Shown in pieces: positions 10,846 to 23,359 of a DNA stretch of 64,000 nt; the first letter of the stretch is position 1, and the number at the start of each line of letters is the position of its first letter. The DNA is from Pontederia crassipes. Lineage: Eukaryota; Streptophyta; Magnoliopsida; Commelinales; Pontederiaceae. The notes below the pieces were generated by a model. That model did no database searches, had not been told where the DNA came from, and saw only the letters and a list, made by a program, of their open reading frames with translations. The stretch lies in assembly GCA_030549335.1 (NCBI GenBank), contig JAUKPH010000017.1, positions 14,965,501 to 15,029,500 of the forward strand, read 5' to 3'. The translations under genes were made by a program, and so were the position numbers.

Positions 10846-13800
10846 TAATAGAGGTGTTTGCGAGTTGGGTAGCGGATCCAACCCGAGCAATTTAAATAAA
10901 TGCAACAACCCACGTTGGATAGAAATGAAGCACCCATTATGACGCTTGCAAGCCGGTCTCGGAACATGTTACATCATGGATCATGCATGTCAAAGAAATA
11001 TGACAAGATAAACTTGAAAATATAAGATCATATGACACTAAGTCCAATAATCTCAAAGTATATATGGCGGGCAATCTAAATACATAAAATGACTCGATGT
11101 CTATAAATATATCCAAATCCGACATAATCCACAATAAGGGCCAGGCTAATACATGATCATAAAATACTATGACATACTAAGGCCAATACCATTTGCCAAC
11201 TGTCGTCAGGAGCTCACCTATGAGTTCAATTTACTCTTTCATACTTGTACGAACCCGGATGCAGGGACGCCCACCTCCCATTATGTAAGGGCCATAAGAA
11301 TAAAAAATTCAATAATCCATAAAACGTTTCGATTAAAGAGATAATCAATGAACAATACATATTTTAAAATAGATTATGAAAGTTAATGCTCAATTTCATA
11401 TCTCAATTCCATATATCGATTACATTTATATCTTTTAATGCATAATTATCCATATCCATAGTGATTAAGAACATCCAATTGTATTCTTCTATTTAATGCA
11501 TAATATTTCACAATAACAATATGCTCTTGCCACTTACTCAATTATCTTGATTAGTTATCAAATAATCTTTAGTGAGCCATTCCATGCGTTGAGGTTCTTA
11601 ATTGTCCTTGCGCCATTGGCTGGCCAAGCCATGGGTTGCACTCACACCCAAATGACACCTCATGGGTATGTCATTTCCATCACCCTTTTCACGCGGGCAC
11701 ACACAATGATACATATCCATCTAGCAAGGGCCAAGAAAATCCGCAATATGCCAATTCAATACAATGATTCATTTTAATTCTACAACTTTGCATGCAAAGT
11801 CAGATTCTAAGTGAGTCAATCAATAGCATGACAATCATATCAATAAAATCATGAAACATAGCATGGCGTAGCATACTATCAACTAAGGATCAATGGATAA
11901 AAGAATCATTGAGATAAAGCTTTGAAAATATGTTTTTCGACTCGACCGGTTGACTATTCGATTGACCGGTCATATGTCCGGTCAAAGGCAAACATAGCTC
12001 GGCCGATCGATCAATACCTCGTCCAATTAAATAGTGGCATTTATACGTAATAACACTTATGGATCGGTTGACCACTCGATGCGATCGGTCGATCGATTTA
12101 TACTAAAAAATCATGAAAATGACCATTTAAATCCATTGTTCACAAACGTATTCACATTTAGGACCATTCTTAGTTTGCCTACTACATTCCACACATCTGA
12201 GGATCCATAAAACATCGACGAATCCAAGAAAACAAATCACACTTCCATTTAGAACATTCATGCTCAAACCCTTAAAACCAACGACAAAAACCATTACTAA
12301 ATTGTTCAAATCCATTTCACAGAGTTCAATCTCACTCTCGTTCTAAGAATGATTGGAATGAAAAACGTATGAGTTCACTCTATTTACATACTTATTTTTC
12401 AAGATGGATAGATTCGACACCTTGTCGGTTCAAAATTCATAACTCACTCTATACGTCATTAAATTGGCTAATTCTAATTTATCTTCACATTATACCCTTA
12501 GGGAAATAACAAAAAATTATGTAGATTTTATTCTTTTACCATTTATCCTCACAAATTCCTACAATAACTATGTGCTAACCTCATTTTGACAACTAATCAC
12601 TAGACAATTAAAATCTCCCCATAGACATCTCCTTTTGAGATGAGTCCAAGTTATGTAGAAAGAGACTTCATCATCTACCTAATTAATAAATTTCACACTC
12701 AGATTCAATAAGGTGGAATTTTGGTGCATTTTACAAGTTAGTTTCACTGTTGTCCGACATAGAGGATCATTTTTTTTATCTATAACATTCCGTACACAAA
12801 TCCAATTAGACTAAAATAGAAAATATGAAAACTAGACTTCAAGGCCTTTCCAACCATATATTATACATGATTTGTGGACAATAAAAACCTATTCAAACGT
12901 GGGAACATAGTGCATGATTATGGACAGATCAGGGGTAAACATATTTCTAATCTTTGAACACATAACTATCATCATACATCAAATTAACATTAAGGGGCCA
13001 AATGCTCAATGACATTTTAGGGCAAAAACGTTCATGATTACTATGAATCTAATAAACACCATAAAAAATATAATGTTTCCCATAGATTTAGCTCCTGCTT
13101 CATGATGGATGGGCAGCAGATATTCATGCTCACGTTGTATGGACTTTCAAATACGTAGTCATCAAGGTCACAATGATTCATGCTGGTGAGGCGTATCTCA
13201 TTAGAAATCATACCATGGGACTAGGAAAATTCATAAGCCGCTGGAATATCCTTATCTATCCTGAGAAGGGGGTTTCCGATTTGAACAACAAGAAAAATTA
13301 AGGACAGTGGCTATAAAGCACATACTCGACAAGAAACCATTACAATGTAGAAGAACCAAAGACAAGGTCTTACAATTACTCCCTTGATTTTGAACATGAA
13401 ACCAGTAGAGTGTTGATTGTAATTCAGAAGAACTATGGACAATTGTGGTATGTAATGCCATGCAAAGATTCAAGAAAATAGACGAAAAGACCTTGAAGGT
13501 TAACTAATGAAGGTAGAGACTACCTACATAGCTTTCTCCAGTAAGGAATAAGTCCATGGATTTGAAGACAAGAAGCTTTTCATAGCAACCCAACAAGAAT
13601 TTAAACATGTCATTAGCTTATAAAATAAAAAGAAACATGACCGGTTAGGAACGAACATAAAGCTATATATAACTTTTATCAATGAATCATGTAAACTAGA
13701 AAAATTTCATTACTTTATATGATTGATATATTTGGAAGGAATGCACACAAATCCTAAATATAAATTTATTACATGGGAAAACAAGTATTGTAAATAAGTT

Positions 13801-14185
13801 ACCAGTTGATTCATCTCCACTTGTACAAAGTCCTATTTGAATACTACCATCCAACTCAAAGTGAAGAAGTCACTTAAGTTGGAGTTATGACACTATAAAA
13901 AAATAAGAGTTATATATAGTAGAATAACTGCTAATATTATATAAAACATATGGAGATTCAAAACTTTAGTGTCATATGAAACCTTTGTTCCATGATTTCT
14001 TGTCTAACCGAAGTCCTCGTTCGTTAGCTCTTGGGAAAAATGGACCTAGTTTGGTGAGAGCTCCCCCACGAATTGAAGAGCAAGCTTCCATGTACATATA
14101 AATTAAAATGTGTATATGATGGTTGAATTTCATCCAATACTTGAAAAGTTTGGCATGAATAATTATCACCAAGGATCCATGTGAG
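10846..14185. other. Non-coding AT-rich region, probably decayed LTR sequence
   Basis: A fragment resembling the hAT MITE end (TAGAGGTGTTTGCGAGTTGG) lies at about 10851. From about 10938 the text (GACGCTTGCAAGCCGG, AGGAGCTCACCTATGAG, CAAGCCATGGGTTGCAC) reads like old gypsy LTR, but I found no terminal pair. A GGTCGACC-like cluster occurs at 11935-12100. Nothing coding is supported. Confidence 0.35.
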
Positions 14186-14193
14186 GAGGAACC

Positions 14194-15089
14194 GAGGTAA
14201 ATCATACGGATTGTTCCCCAATTTTAGGTGTGGTAACTACTTGGTCTCTCAACTTCAATTTGTAATTGAAATGTTCTCAAACTTTGATTTTCTTGCATGC
14301 ACATCCTCTTGACTGGTAATAGAAAGTTCCCAGATCACCTTGCTGATGTAACATATTAAAATATAATAAAATAATATAAAAAACATAATAAATATTACAA
14401 GAACTTAAAAAAAGGCACCGAAGGGGAGAAGGGGGTGGCACCCCCTCCCCCTTTCCTCTCCGGCGAGGGAGAGGAGGGAAGGTGCGCCAGCCCCGTCGCA
14501 CAAGGGGCAGCGCTCCCTAGCGACGAAGAAAAAAGGGGTGCGCTGAACTTCCTTGCGAGCTCACACAAGGGGGTCTTCGCCCCCCTTTCTCCCTCATTGT
14601 CGCCGTGCGCGAGAAAGAAAAGGGGGCGTAGGATCCGTTTGTTCTTCTTCATAGCCAGTGACAAAGACAAAGGGGGGCGCGGCCCCCCTTGTGAGCTCGC
14701 CTGCCCCTTCTCCCTCACCAGCGTCGCACGCAAGGAAGACGGGGGTGTCGGGCCCCCTTTTCTCCTTTGCGGTTGGCGAGGGAGAAGAGGTTGGCGCTGG
14801 CCCCCATGTGCGATGGAGAGGAGGGGAAGGGACGCCGCCCCCTTGCTCCCCTACAGTAGGCTGCCACCTCTTTTGTTATATTTTATATTAATTTTATTAT
14901 GTTTTTATATTATTTTATTATATTTTGTTATGCCACGTCAACAAGGTAATCGGGGAACTGACTCTTACCGGTCAAGAGGACGAAGCGTGCAAGAAAATCA
15001 AAGTTTGAAGATGATCTAGTTACAGATTGAAGTTGGAGGACAATTAAGATATTGACCTAAAGTTGAGGACGATCTACATAATTTACCTA
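14194..15089. mobile_element. Mutator-like element with long inverted repeats and GC-rich core
   Basis: The first and last roughly 210 bp are inverted copies: AGGTAAATCATACGG at the left and CATAATTTACCT at the right, then CAAACTTTGATTTTCTTGCA matched by its complement, then AAAATATAATAAAATAATAT on both inner edges. The element is flanked by GAGGAACC at 14186-14193 and 15091-15098; counting one mismatched base this is a 9-bp target duplication, as expected for Mutator. The core at about 14410-14870 is very GC-rich, unlike the AT-rich arms, as in elements that have captured gene fragments. No transposase is encoded, so it depends on one made elsewhere. Confidence 0.8.
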
Positions 15090-15193
15090 GAGGAACCATA
15101 AAGAATTACATAAGCATCATGTACTTATTCTCTAACTAGGCAAGATAAAGAAAGCAAAGAAATTTCATTCCTCTTGAATAGTCAAGTAGACAA

Positions 15194-15337
15194 TATCAAC
15201 CTTATTTTATTCCTAAAAAAGATCTTCCTCAATCTATATCAGACTACCACCCGATTTCATTATGTAACATTATCTGCATGTTAGGCCCAAAGATTCTAGT
15301 TAATCATATCAGGTTGATTTACCCATCCCAAACTGGA
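15194..15337 (+). pseudogene. LINE reverse transcriptase, left part
   Basis: In one frame this reads FIPKKDLPQSISDYHPIS, then LCNIICMLGPKILVNHIR and YPSQTG, the well-known run of a plant LINE reverse transcriptase before its GRSIHENI motif. The frame is open until the GGA codon ending at 15337 and then stops making sense. The protein resumes, in frame with the family pattern, at 24082. A 116-bp offset repeat of ATCAGACTACCACC is present at 15238 and 15354. Confidence 0.75.
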
Positions 15338-15383
15338 ACTACAAAAAAATAAGACATCAGACTACCACCTGTTTTCATTATAC

Positions 15384-15810
15384 TCCTTTGTGATAGACTT
15401 GTGACAATCTGCATTTGTCAATGAGTTTTGACCCACAAAATTGTGTTGTGTGGATTGGTTTCATCACAAAGTTATTTGTGACAGCTAAGACCGTCACATG
15501 ATTAAAAATTTTATGTCACAAAAGTTTGATAAAGTAATTAATAAACCATGTGTTCCATCACAAATGTGACGATTTTATGGTAGATTATTGATTAATAATT
15601 TTTGACGAATATATGTTGTGATGATTTTATGATAATTTTGTGATTTGTGATCATTTTGTGATGATTATGATTGTGATAGATTTGTGACAGTTTACGTGAA
15701 TATTTTGACAAAGTTGTGATGAGTCATTATCAATTATATTGATGAAATTGTGATGAAACTTTATGACAATGTTTTATGAATTATTGTGACAATTGTGTGT
15801 GTGACAATTT
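15384..15810. repeat. Dense TTGTGAC/GTCACAA subterminal repeats
   Basis: Many short direct and inverted copies of TTGTGAC, TGTGATGA and TCACAAA within about 430 bp. A similar patch is at 17090-17420 and another at 23935-24080. Such clusters near the edges of plant DNA transposons normally bind the transposase. Confidence 0.5.
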
Positions 15811-17864
15811 ATTTTCTAAATATGCTACTTCACATAAATAATTATAAAATAAACATCATATAGTGCAAGATATTAAAATTTCCACTACTAAACATGCCAA
15901 AGATCATATAGTTCAAACATTTCTAGCTAAAATATTCAAAATATCAAATCCATTACAAGAGTTAGATTATCCAAATTTGATAATGAAACTTTCAACAAAA
16001 TTGTAATCACATAACAAAAACTCTTCACATGACATATATGCTTTTTCAATAAAAATTTGTGTTCACCTCTCCATATAAAAAAGTTGAAACCTATAATCAA
16101 ACACATATACAAAATATTGAAATCTAGTGATTTAAATAAAAAAATATTAAAAAAATGAAGCATCATAAGAAAGTGATATATAAATAAGATAAATTACCTT
16201 ACTAACATGGAACGAAACCTCTAAAAAGTGATTGACCGCACGGACACATTCTTTCATTTCAACATTCACTTTTTGAATACGATTATCTAATTCTTGTTGC
16301 AATTATTGCCGCACTTCTTCATGCAGTTCTTCTCTTACATTGCAAATCATCATCCTAAGTAGCAGCATTTGAAGAAGAGTCACTCATGTGCTTTGATGTA
16401 CCATAACTTACATTATGTACAATGATTTAGCATAGTTCCAGCACCATATTCATATACTCTTCTTTTCGTTGAAACTCCTACTGCATCGATCCACATAACG
16501 ACATAAAATCTTGATTGAGAGCTAATATATAAATCATAGTTGGTATTAAGAGATGCATTATAATCTTCCTGGATTTAACACAAACATAATATGTTAGAAA
16601 GAGAAAATAAATATATAAGATGGATAAAAATATATTCTTTTTAATAAAAACTTTTCGTCAACATATTCACCAACTTTTTCTTTGTTTTGATGCTTATTAT
16701 AATGCTAAAAAATTTCATAGTAAGTCGGTTGCCTGCCTAACTTTTGTGCCTATAGAAAGAAAATAAAACATATGACTAAAAAATAGTGCACAATTTGAGA
16801 AAATTAAATATTCAAATAGTGTACTGAATATACAAGTCTTATGTGATATTCTATCATAGGTATAGAATTGAAGGCATGCTTTGTAATTCCACAATCTTTT
16901 TCGGTGTTGCCGCTCGTCTTTCTTTCACAAATCAACCATGTCATTCCAAACATCTCGTCTCATCCATGATAGTCCAAAACCTTTGGTTTCACTTATATGC
17001 GTCTTTTTATGTCTCTTCATCACATGACATCTTGTATGATATAATGTGGGAGACTAGAGATCATCACACTTTTTAATAAATGCTTTCTTAATGAGAATGT
17101 CTATCACAAAAAAGTTTGGTTTCTGTGACAAGTTATTTGTGTCAATAAAATTATGTCACAACGTAAGGTGGATTTATGATTGAGTTGTGACAATAAGATT
17201 ATTTGATACCTTATTGACCGACTTGTGATGAACATAATCATCACAATATTATTCGTCACAAGTCCGTCATAATTTTGTGACGAATTGTGATAGCATATTT
17301 AATTGATACGATTAGTGATCTAAAAGTGATGGATTATGAATTATCATAATTAATTTCATCACATTTTTATCACAAATAATTAATTTTTCCTCGACAATCA
17401 CAAATTTTGTCATAATTTTATTTTCCCTCTATCTTTATAGTTTGTGGCACCAAAATAAAAGTAACCCTAAAAAGATTTAGGTAAACAATTATTTTTATTT
17501 CATATTTGAAAGAAAAAAGATTTAGGTAAACAAGTTTTTATCTTTCTCCTTCTCTCATATACATCCAAAATAACTAAACAAATCCACCCCTCTGTAATGA
17601 TAATAATACAAACTTTTGGTTGAATAGTTAAACTTCTCTCAAGATATTTTTCTGCTCACATCCTCTACTTTTTTTTCTTTGGTTTCATTCCGCATATCGC
17701 ACAATTCGATCTTTGTCCTTTTGTTCTCCATGTTACACGACATTTTCTTCTTCTTTGGTACTCCATGTTATGCGACGTTTTCTTCTCCACGGCGTGTTGT
17801 TCTGCATGTTAAGGCGGTGCCGGTGTCAAGCCGATGCATATTACACGACAACGATGATAGCTCC

Positions 17865-18230
17865 CTACGCGCATGCAAGGTGTTTTGGCAGGGCCCCTGT
17901 GCGCAAGACACCATACATGCACGCGCAGGGCGCCGCCGGAGAACTGTACGATCGCTGGCGGCGCCCTGAGCGCACGCAAGGATTAGTTAGGCCCCTGTGC
18001 ACGCTGCGTGCACTGCCAACGACCGTTGCGATCATTGGCAGCGCCCTGTGCGCACGCAGGGGTCGTCTCAGGCCTCGGCCGCCGGACCCGCCGGCCTCCC
18101 TTGTGGTCTCTGGCGGTGTCCCGCACATGCGCAGGTGCTAACACTACCCCTATTTATGCGCAGGGCACCGCCAGCGACCACAAGGTCGTCGGCAGCACAC
18201 GCATCGCATAGGGGATCCCTGTGTTGGTCC
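17865..18230. repeat. GC-rich patch built of inverted CAGGGCGCCGCC repeats
   Basis: The motif CAGGGCGCCGCC at 17926-17937 is followed 19 bp later by its exact complement GGCGGCGCCCTG at 17957-17968, a strong hairpin. Variants follow near 18037-18048 (GGCAGCGCCCTG) and 18163-18175 (CAGGGCACCGCC). Reading frames are open here on several frames only because the sequence is GC-rich; none has a recognisable protein. Confidence 0.6.
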
Positions 18231-18339
18231 AAAGACCATATTCTAAGTATTTTGATGATAGCAAACAAGAAAGATGATGTACTAATTGTGCTTGAAGTGT
18301 TAGTGTGAACGTGTTAAATATTTTTCAAGAAAAAAGGTT

Positions 18340-19027
18340 GTCAAATGTTTTCAACAGCACAAACGGATGATCGAAACCCTATCGTATGCCCATTTTTGAC
18401 ATATAATGGATGATCAAAATTGAGTTGGAATGACCACTAATTATAGAGAGAAATGACTTCTTAAATTGGATGACCGAATCAGTTTTGATCGACCGTTATG
18501 AATAAAGCGAAGATGGAAGTACAAAATGGGAAGAAAACCACATGAACGATCGCTAATTATAGAGAACATGGACGTTTCTAAATCGGACGATTGAAACTAT
18601 TACGGTCGACCGTTCAGGGTGAAGAAGAATGAAGTTTAAGAAATGGATGACCGAAGTTGTTGTCGGAATGATTGCTAATTACAGAGAGGGTTTCTAAATC
18701 GGATGACCGAAACTATTTTAGTCGACCGTTCTGGGTAAAGAAGAATGAAGTTTAAGAAATGACGACTGAAGTTGCTATCAGAATGACCGCTAATTACAGA
18801 GAGCGCGAACGTTTCTAAATCGGATGACCGAAACTATTTCAGTCCACCGTTCTAGGTGAAGAAGAATGAAGTTTAAGAAACGACGATCGAAGTTGCTATC
18901 GGAATGGCCGCTAATTATAGAGACCATGAACTTTTCTAAATCGGATGACCGAAACTATTTTGGTCGACCGTTCTGGATGAAGAAGAAGGAAGTTTAAGAA
19001 ATGGACGACCGAAGTAACTACCAGAAT
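18340..19027 (+). repeat. Tandem array of about 120-bp units, left part
   Basis: Units carry TTCTAAATCGGATGACCGAA, then ACTATTT, GGTCGACCGTTC, GAAGAATGAAGTTTAAGAAA and GGAATGACCGCTAATTACAG. The TAAATCGG landmark falls at 18579, 18695, 18816 and 18937, spacings of 116, 121 and 121 bp; a worn unit precedes these. The array continues at 23833 after the inserted MITE. Confidence 0.85.
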
Positions 19028-19039
19028 TAGGGGTGTTCA

Positions 19040-19686
19040 TGTCACGGGGTCATTCTCGGACACTAGACCACGTGCGGCGACTAGGCGGATAAGCACCTAG
19101 CCAAGCCTGTTTTGAATTTGCAGCGGAAGTTTTATGTTCGAGACGACTATGCCGAGAATCGCTCTTATATGCATTCAATCACGGACGTGACTAGAGTGTT
19201 GGACTACTCATCATGGGACCGTGGCATTGGCACATTGCGGCACCAATGCAGGCGCTTGGGCGCTTAAAGTCTGAAGGGGCGATGAAGGGACCACGGGACG
19301 TCACGAAGGGACACCGATGTGGGTTGTCACCCCACGCTCAAGGCCATGACACTAGAATTAAAGGAAAGCTTACTTGTATTAAATATGATGAAACATAACA
19401 TACAATTGGGCCTCGGAAGGCACTAGTGAACTCCTCCCAGTGTACCATAGGTATAGGAGTCTTATTACATATTGAAGATGCAAAAGACGTACCCTACGGG
19501 AACGTCACCTACTTGGCCATTCATAAGGACGGCCTTATAAGATAAATTCCCTAAAGGCGGATAACTTGGTACACCACAATATTACGCAGTGCGGGGCGGC
19601 GGCATGTGTTCCAAGATTTCCGACACTGAGCGGCACTGGTGCCGCGATGCTTCACGCTTCGTGTCACAGGAAAACACCCCATGACA
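19040..19686 (-). mobile_element. 3' LTR of the 19040-23359 element
   Basis: About 647 bp, aligned along its length with 22691-23359, for example TCATTCTCGGACACTAGACC and GAGTGTTGGACTACTCATCA in both. TG...CA ends are intact. Confidence 0.8.
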
Positions 19687-20139
19687 TTCTCCCCCACCAA
19701 AGTCGACGACGCCTCCGACGTCGTTGTCCGGGCTTCCTCGGAGTCTTCGTCTTCAGTCTTGACTTCGCTTGTCTCGTTCAATTCTGCCTTCTTTGCCTTG
19801 ACTTCTACTTCACCAGTTTTGCGCAACGCCAGGAATGCCTGCTCCTTGGGGTCTCGCTGAGGACTCCTCCCTCAGGCCTGCTTCGCTTGCTGATCCTTCG
19901 TCCAATCTGGGGTCATCACTTGTGCAGCGTTAGTGGAGTCCGCCATGTGCGGTCTGACTTCATCAAGCAACTATCCGTCCATCAAGTCTTTATTGGATTC
20001 ACTTCTCTTCGACTTATGCAGTGTCAACTTGTTTGGTTTGGCTCCTTTGGGGGTGAAACAACTCTTGTATGCCTTCAGGGATAGTTCGGAGAAGAGTTGT
20101 CTCAAGGTCGTGCAGAACACGATGAAGAGTCTCGCCATT

Positions 20140-20850
20140 CGACCTGTATGACTTGACTCGATGCCTTCATGTTGCGGGTGGCCGCAACACAAGGTCTCCC
20201 TTCCATCGAATGCGAAGTACGGGACCATCTCACCCTCGATGATCGTTCTTGAATTTCGATGGCTTGAAATAGCACAAGCTCTTCGATGTCAACATTTGCA
20301 ACTTGTCTGCTTCGGATGCTTTGGGTCGCTATAGTGAGCGACAGGAGTTTCCCCACGGATGCTTCGGGACGCCTCAGGTCTCTTTGTGGGCTTGACTCAA
20401 TGTCTCTGTGTTGCAATTGGTTGCAACGTAGAGTCTTCCATTCCTCCGCCGAGCGAAGAGCGCAGGACCACCTCTTCCTTGGTGATCACTTGATGTTTCA
20501 GCGGTCTTGAGGTGGGACAAGGTTCTTTGATATAGCAATCCATGCATTGTCCATTTCGAGTCGCCATAGTGGGCGACGAGAGTCTCCCCACGTTTCCTTG
20601 TGGTTCAACTCACTGTCTCCAAGTTGTAGATGGCTGCAACGTGGAGTCCTTCATCCGTCGAGTGTTGAGTGCGGGACCACCTTATCCTTGGCGGTCGTCT
20701 GATGTCTCGACGGTTTGAAGTAGAGCAAGGTTCTCGGATATGACATTCTCTACCTTTTCCACTTCAAGTCGCTATAGTGAGCGACGAGAGTCTCCCCACA
20801 TTCTTGCGGTTCAACTCGATCCTCTTGCTTCGATGGACTGTCTTTGTCTA
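20140..20850. repeat. Degenerate 210-235 bp tandem repeats inside the LTR element
   Basis: GTCGCTATAGTGAGCGAC or a close variant recurs at 20325, 20560 and 20768, each time followed by GAGAGTCTCCCCAC or a variant. Between them come ordered variants of CTTGACTCAATGTCT, GGTTGCAACGTAGAGTC, GGACCACCTC, TGATGTTTCAGCGGT and CAAGGTTCT. The landmark itself is a small hairpin (GTCGC...GCGAC). About 3.3 units are visible. Confidence 0.7.
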
Positions 20851-22690
20851 TGGCATGATAGCTTCCTCTATGCGACTTGCATTTCTTTCCCCCACCATTG
20901 CCCATGCCCAAGGGCTTTGGTGGTATGACAGTTGTCTTGGCATGAACGCCTTGGCAACGGCGACTAGCGAGCGGAGGTTGGACGATCCTGTCGTTCCAAC
21001 TCCGTCCTAGTCCAAAGCTTCAACCCCTCTGCTTGAAGAACACCAACGCTGGGCCTTCATCCTCCTGGGAACACTGTAGGCGGAGCTCAGTGATATCTTT
21101 TACGTCCTCCTTCAACATGCCCATCTAGCCGATGCTGAACAAAGCGATCTTGACCCCCAGTCCCAACTTGTCAGGGCTTTGTATAATTGATGAGCTACCA
21201 CTTCCTCTGTCTCATGTCCCAATGGGATTCATGTTTGCCACATTCCACATCGTCGCGATGGCAACGCGATCCTGAGTTTGCCACATCTTGCAAGATTCTT
21301 GGGATATGCCTTCTTCCGATCCTGGGACCTCCTTTGAAGCTTAGGCAACCCCTTTGGGGTATGGACGGGGTGAGATCATTGTGCTCGTTCATGAAGAGGA
21401 TGCACCTTAGATGCTCGTCCGTCCGCAACTTGGACGAAGTAATGCCATTGCCCTTGTCGGCATGGATAATATGCCATTGACATACTTGTCCACCGGGCGG
21501 CTGACCCTTGTGAAATAATAGCCATTTCGGGTCTTCAACGAACCACGGGTGTTCATGAAGATGCTCTGTTTGGGTAAGCGGATTGCGGTTGGTGAACTCA
21601 TGGCATGAGCTCCCAACATCACCTCCATCTCCATTTGAAGGGACGACATTGCCAGTGTGTCCTTCGAAACATTTGGATTGCGTTTCCTGGAGGCCGCTTC
21701 AATTACTCGAGGCGCTGTCCGAGAGGAAATGGCACTCCTTCCTTCGGTTGGCGGCGGAATGCTTGACAGCAGCATGCCAAGATTCGTTGATGCTCAATGC
21801 TCAGACCATTTACCAAATTGGTCGTTGAATTGAGACGTCAATTTGCGTTGGCATGTAGCAGGTTCGTCCCAACCCTTGATGGATGACAACACGCCGCTTG
21901 TGGGGCGACACTTGATGAGGTAGGCAAATCTGACAGCTCGTCCGCGAGTGTTTGCAAGTAATCAACGCTTTGCTCTATCCTTAAAAGTCATCATGGCATG
22001 GCAGACGATGCTGCGGCACGACAAGATGCTTGTGATTGATGCTCCTTAGCCGATAGGATGATATTCCTTCGCCGGAAGGGACCATGAACCTTGATGCTTA
22101 AACTTGAGTCAACTTCTCCCGTGAAGCGGTTGTGCACTTCACGTTGCATGACTGAGCATGCGATGTGACGTCACAAAATACCGAGCAACGCCAGGTCGTC
22201 ACGATAATGCATGAACAACAGTCCCTGAATGTGACACGGGTCCTCCGAGTTACACAATGCTTGTGTAAGCGATCTCATGTTATGAGTAATACAAGACCAT
22301 CATGCGGAGCATATGGCCCCTCTTGACGCAGCGCGACACTTCAAGATTTCCGACTGTATACCTGGGGTGGTTGATCTACTCGAGTGAGCGACGCATGACC
22401 GTCCCGGTTAGGCGGGGCGATCAGTCCGCCATCATGATGCATGACGGACGTTCCTTGACACGACACGGGTGTATGAGGACATACTGCGGGGCATGACTAG
22501 GCGTGCGGCGAGAAAACTTGCCATGCATTCCTCATTGGCATCCATGATCGAAGACCATGGTACCAGTGCGCCTGGGCATGATGGAGTTTTTGAGCGGAAG
22601 CACATTTCTTACGCCAGGGCACATTGCGACGACACAAGCGAGTCATCATCGCTGAGTAATCAGAGCAGGAAGAATGACTCTCATATCACT

Positions 22691-23359
22691 TATTACGGAG
22701 TCATTCTCGGACACTAGACCACGTGCGGCGACTAGGTTGATAGGCACCTAACCAAACCTGTTTTGAGTTTGCAGCGAAAGTTTTATGTTCGAGACGACTA
22801 TGCCGAGAGTCGCTTTTATAGGCATTCAATCACGAACATGACTAGAGTGTTGGACTACTCATCATAGGACCGTGGCATTGGCACGTTGCGGCACCAATGC
22901 AGGCGCTTGGGCGCTTAAAGTTTGAAGGGGCGATGAAGGGACCACGGGACGCCATGAAGGGACACCGATGTGGGTTGCCACCCCACGTTCAAGGCCATGA
23001 CACTAGAATTAAAGGAAAGCTTACTTGTATTAAATATGATGAAACATAATATACAATTAGGCCTCGGAAGGCACTAGTGAACTCCTCCCAGTGTACCGTA
23101 GGTATAGAAGTCTTATTACATATTGAAGATGCAAAAGACGTACCCTACGGGAACGTCACCTACTTGGCCATTCATAAGGATGGCCTTACAAGATAAATGC
23201 TCTAAGGGTAGATAACTTGATACTCCGTAATATTACGCAGTGCGGGGCGGCTGCATGTGTTCCAAGGTTTTCGGCACTGAGCGGCCGAGAGCTATAAGTT
23301 GAGCGGCACTGGTGCCGCGAGGCTTCACGCTTCATGTCACAGAAAAACGTCCCGTGACA
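22691..23359 (-). mobile_element. 5' LTR of the 19040-23359 element
   Basis: About 669 bp; its first two bases are mutated (TA rather than TG) and it contains about 22 extra bases near 23282-23303 relative to its partner. Ends GTGACA at 23359. Confidence 0.8.

Larger units (their letters stand above)
19040..23359 (-). mobile_element. 4.3 kb LTR retrotransposon inserted in the MITE
   Basis: Two LTRs, 19040-19686 and 22691-23359, begin TGTCACGGGG/TATTACGGAG and end ATGACA/GTGACA. TTCA flanks both sides (19036-19039 and 23360-23363), and removal restores the expected MITE text GTGTTCACGGGTCGGG. Next to the left LTR the minus strand has a purine-rich tract (GGTGGGGGAGAA) before TGTCATG; next to the right LTR it has TGATATGAGAG, a two-mismatch form of the initiator-tRNA primer site. 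So it points to the minus strand. The 3 kb interior has no intact frame and no motif I can identify with confidence, so it is probably non-autonomous or very decayed. Confidence 0.75.

Noticed and set aside
14435-15019. 194-residue frame in a GC-rich patch
   Set aside because: It spans the core and one terminal repeat of a Mutator-like element and has low-complexity content with no domain.
17713-18308. Frames of up to 142 residues in a GC-rich patch
   Set aside because: The patch is made of inverted CAGGGCGCCGCC repeats; the predicted peptides are repeats of Arg, Ala and Cys without a family.
18340-19027. Could the regular repeats be a CRISPR array?
   Set aside because: Units are about 120 bp, head to tail, with no unique spacers, and the setting is a plant genome full of transposons.
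19566-20084. 172-residue plus-strand frame in the LTR element
   Set aside because: It runs across an LTR edge and against the element's orientation; no known protein motif.
21407-21775. Possible gypsy polymerase in the 19040-23359 element
   Set aside because: The minus frame is open but I could not find reverse transcriptase, RNase H or integrase signatures, so I did not call pol.
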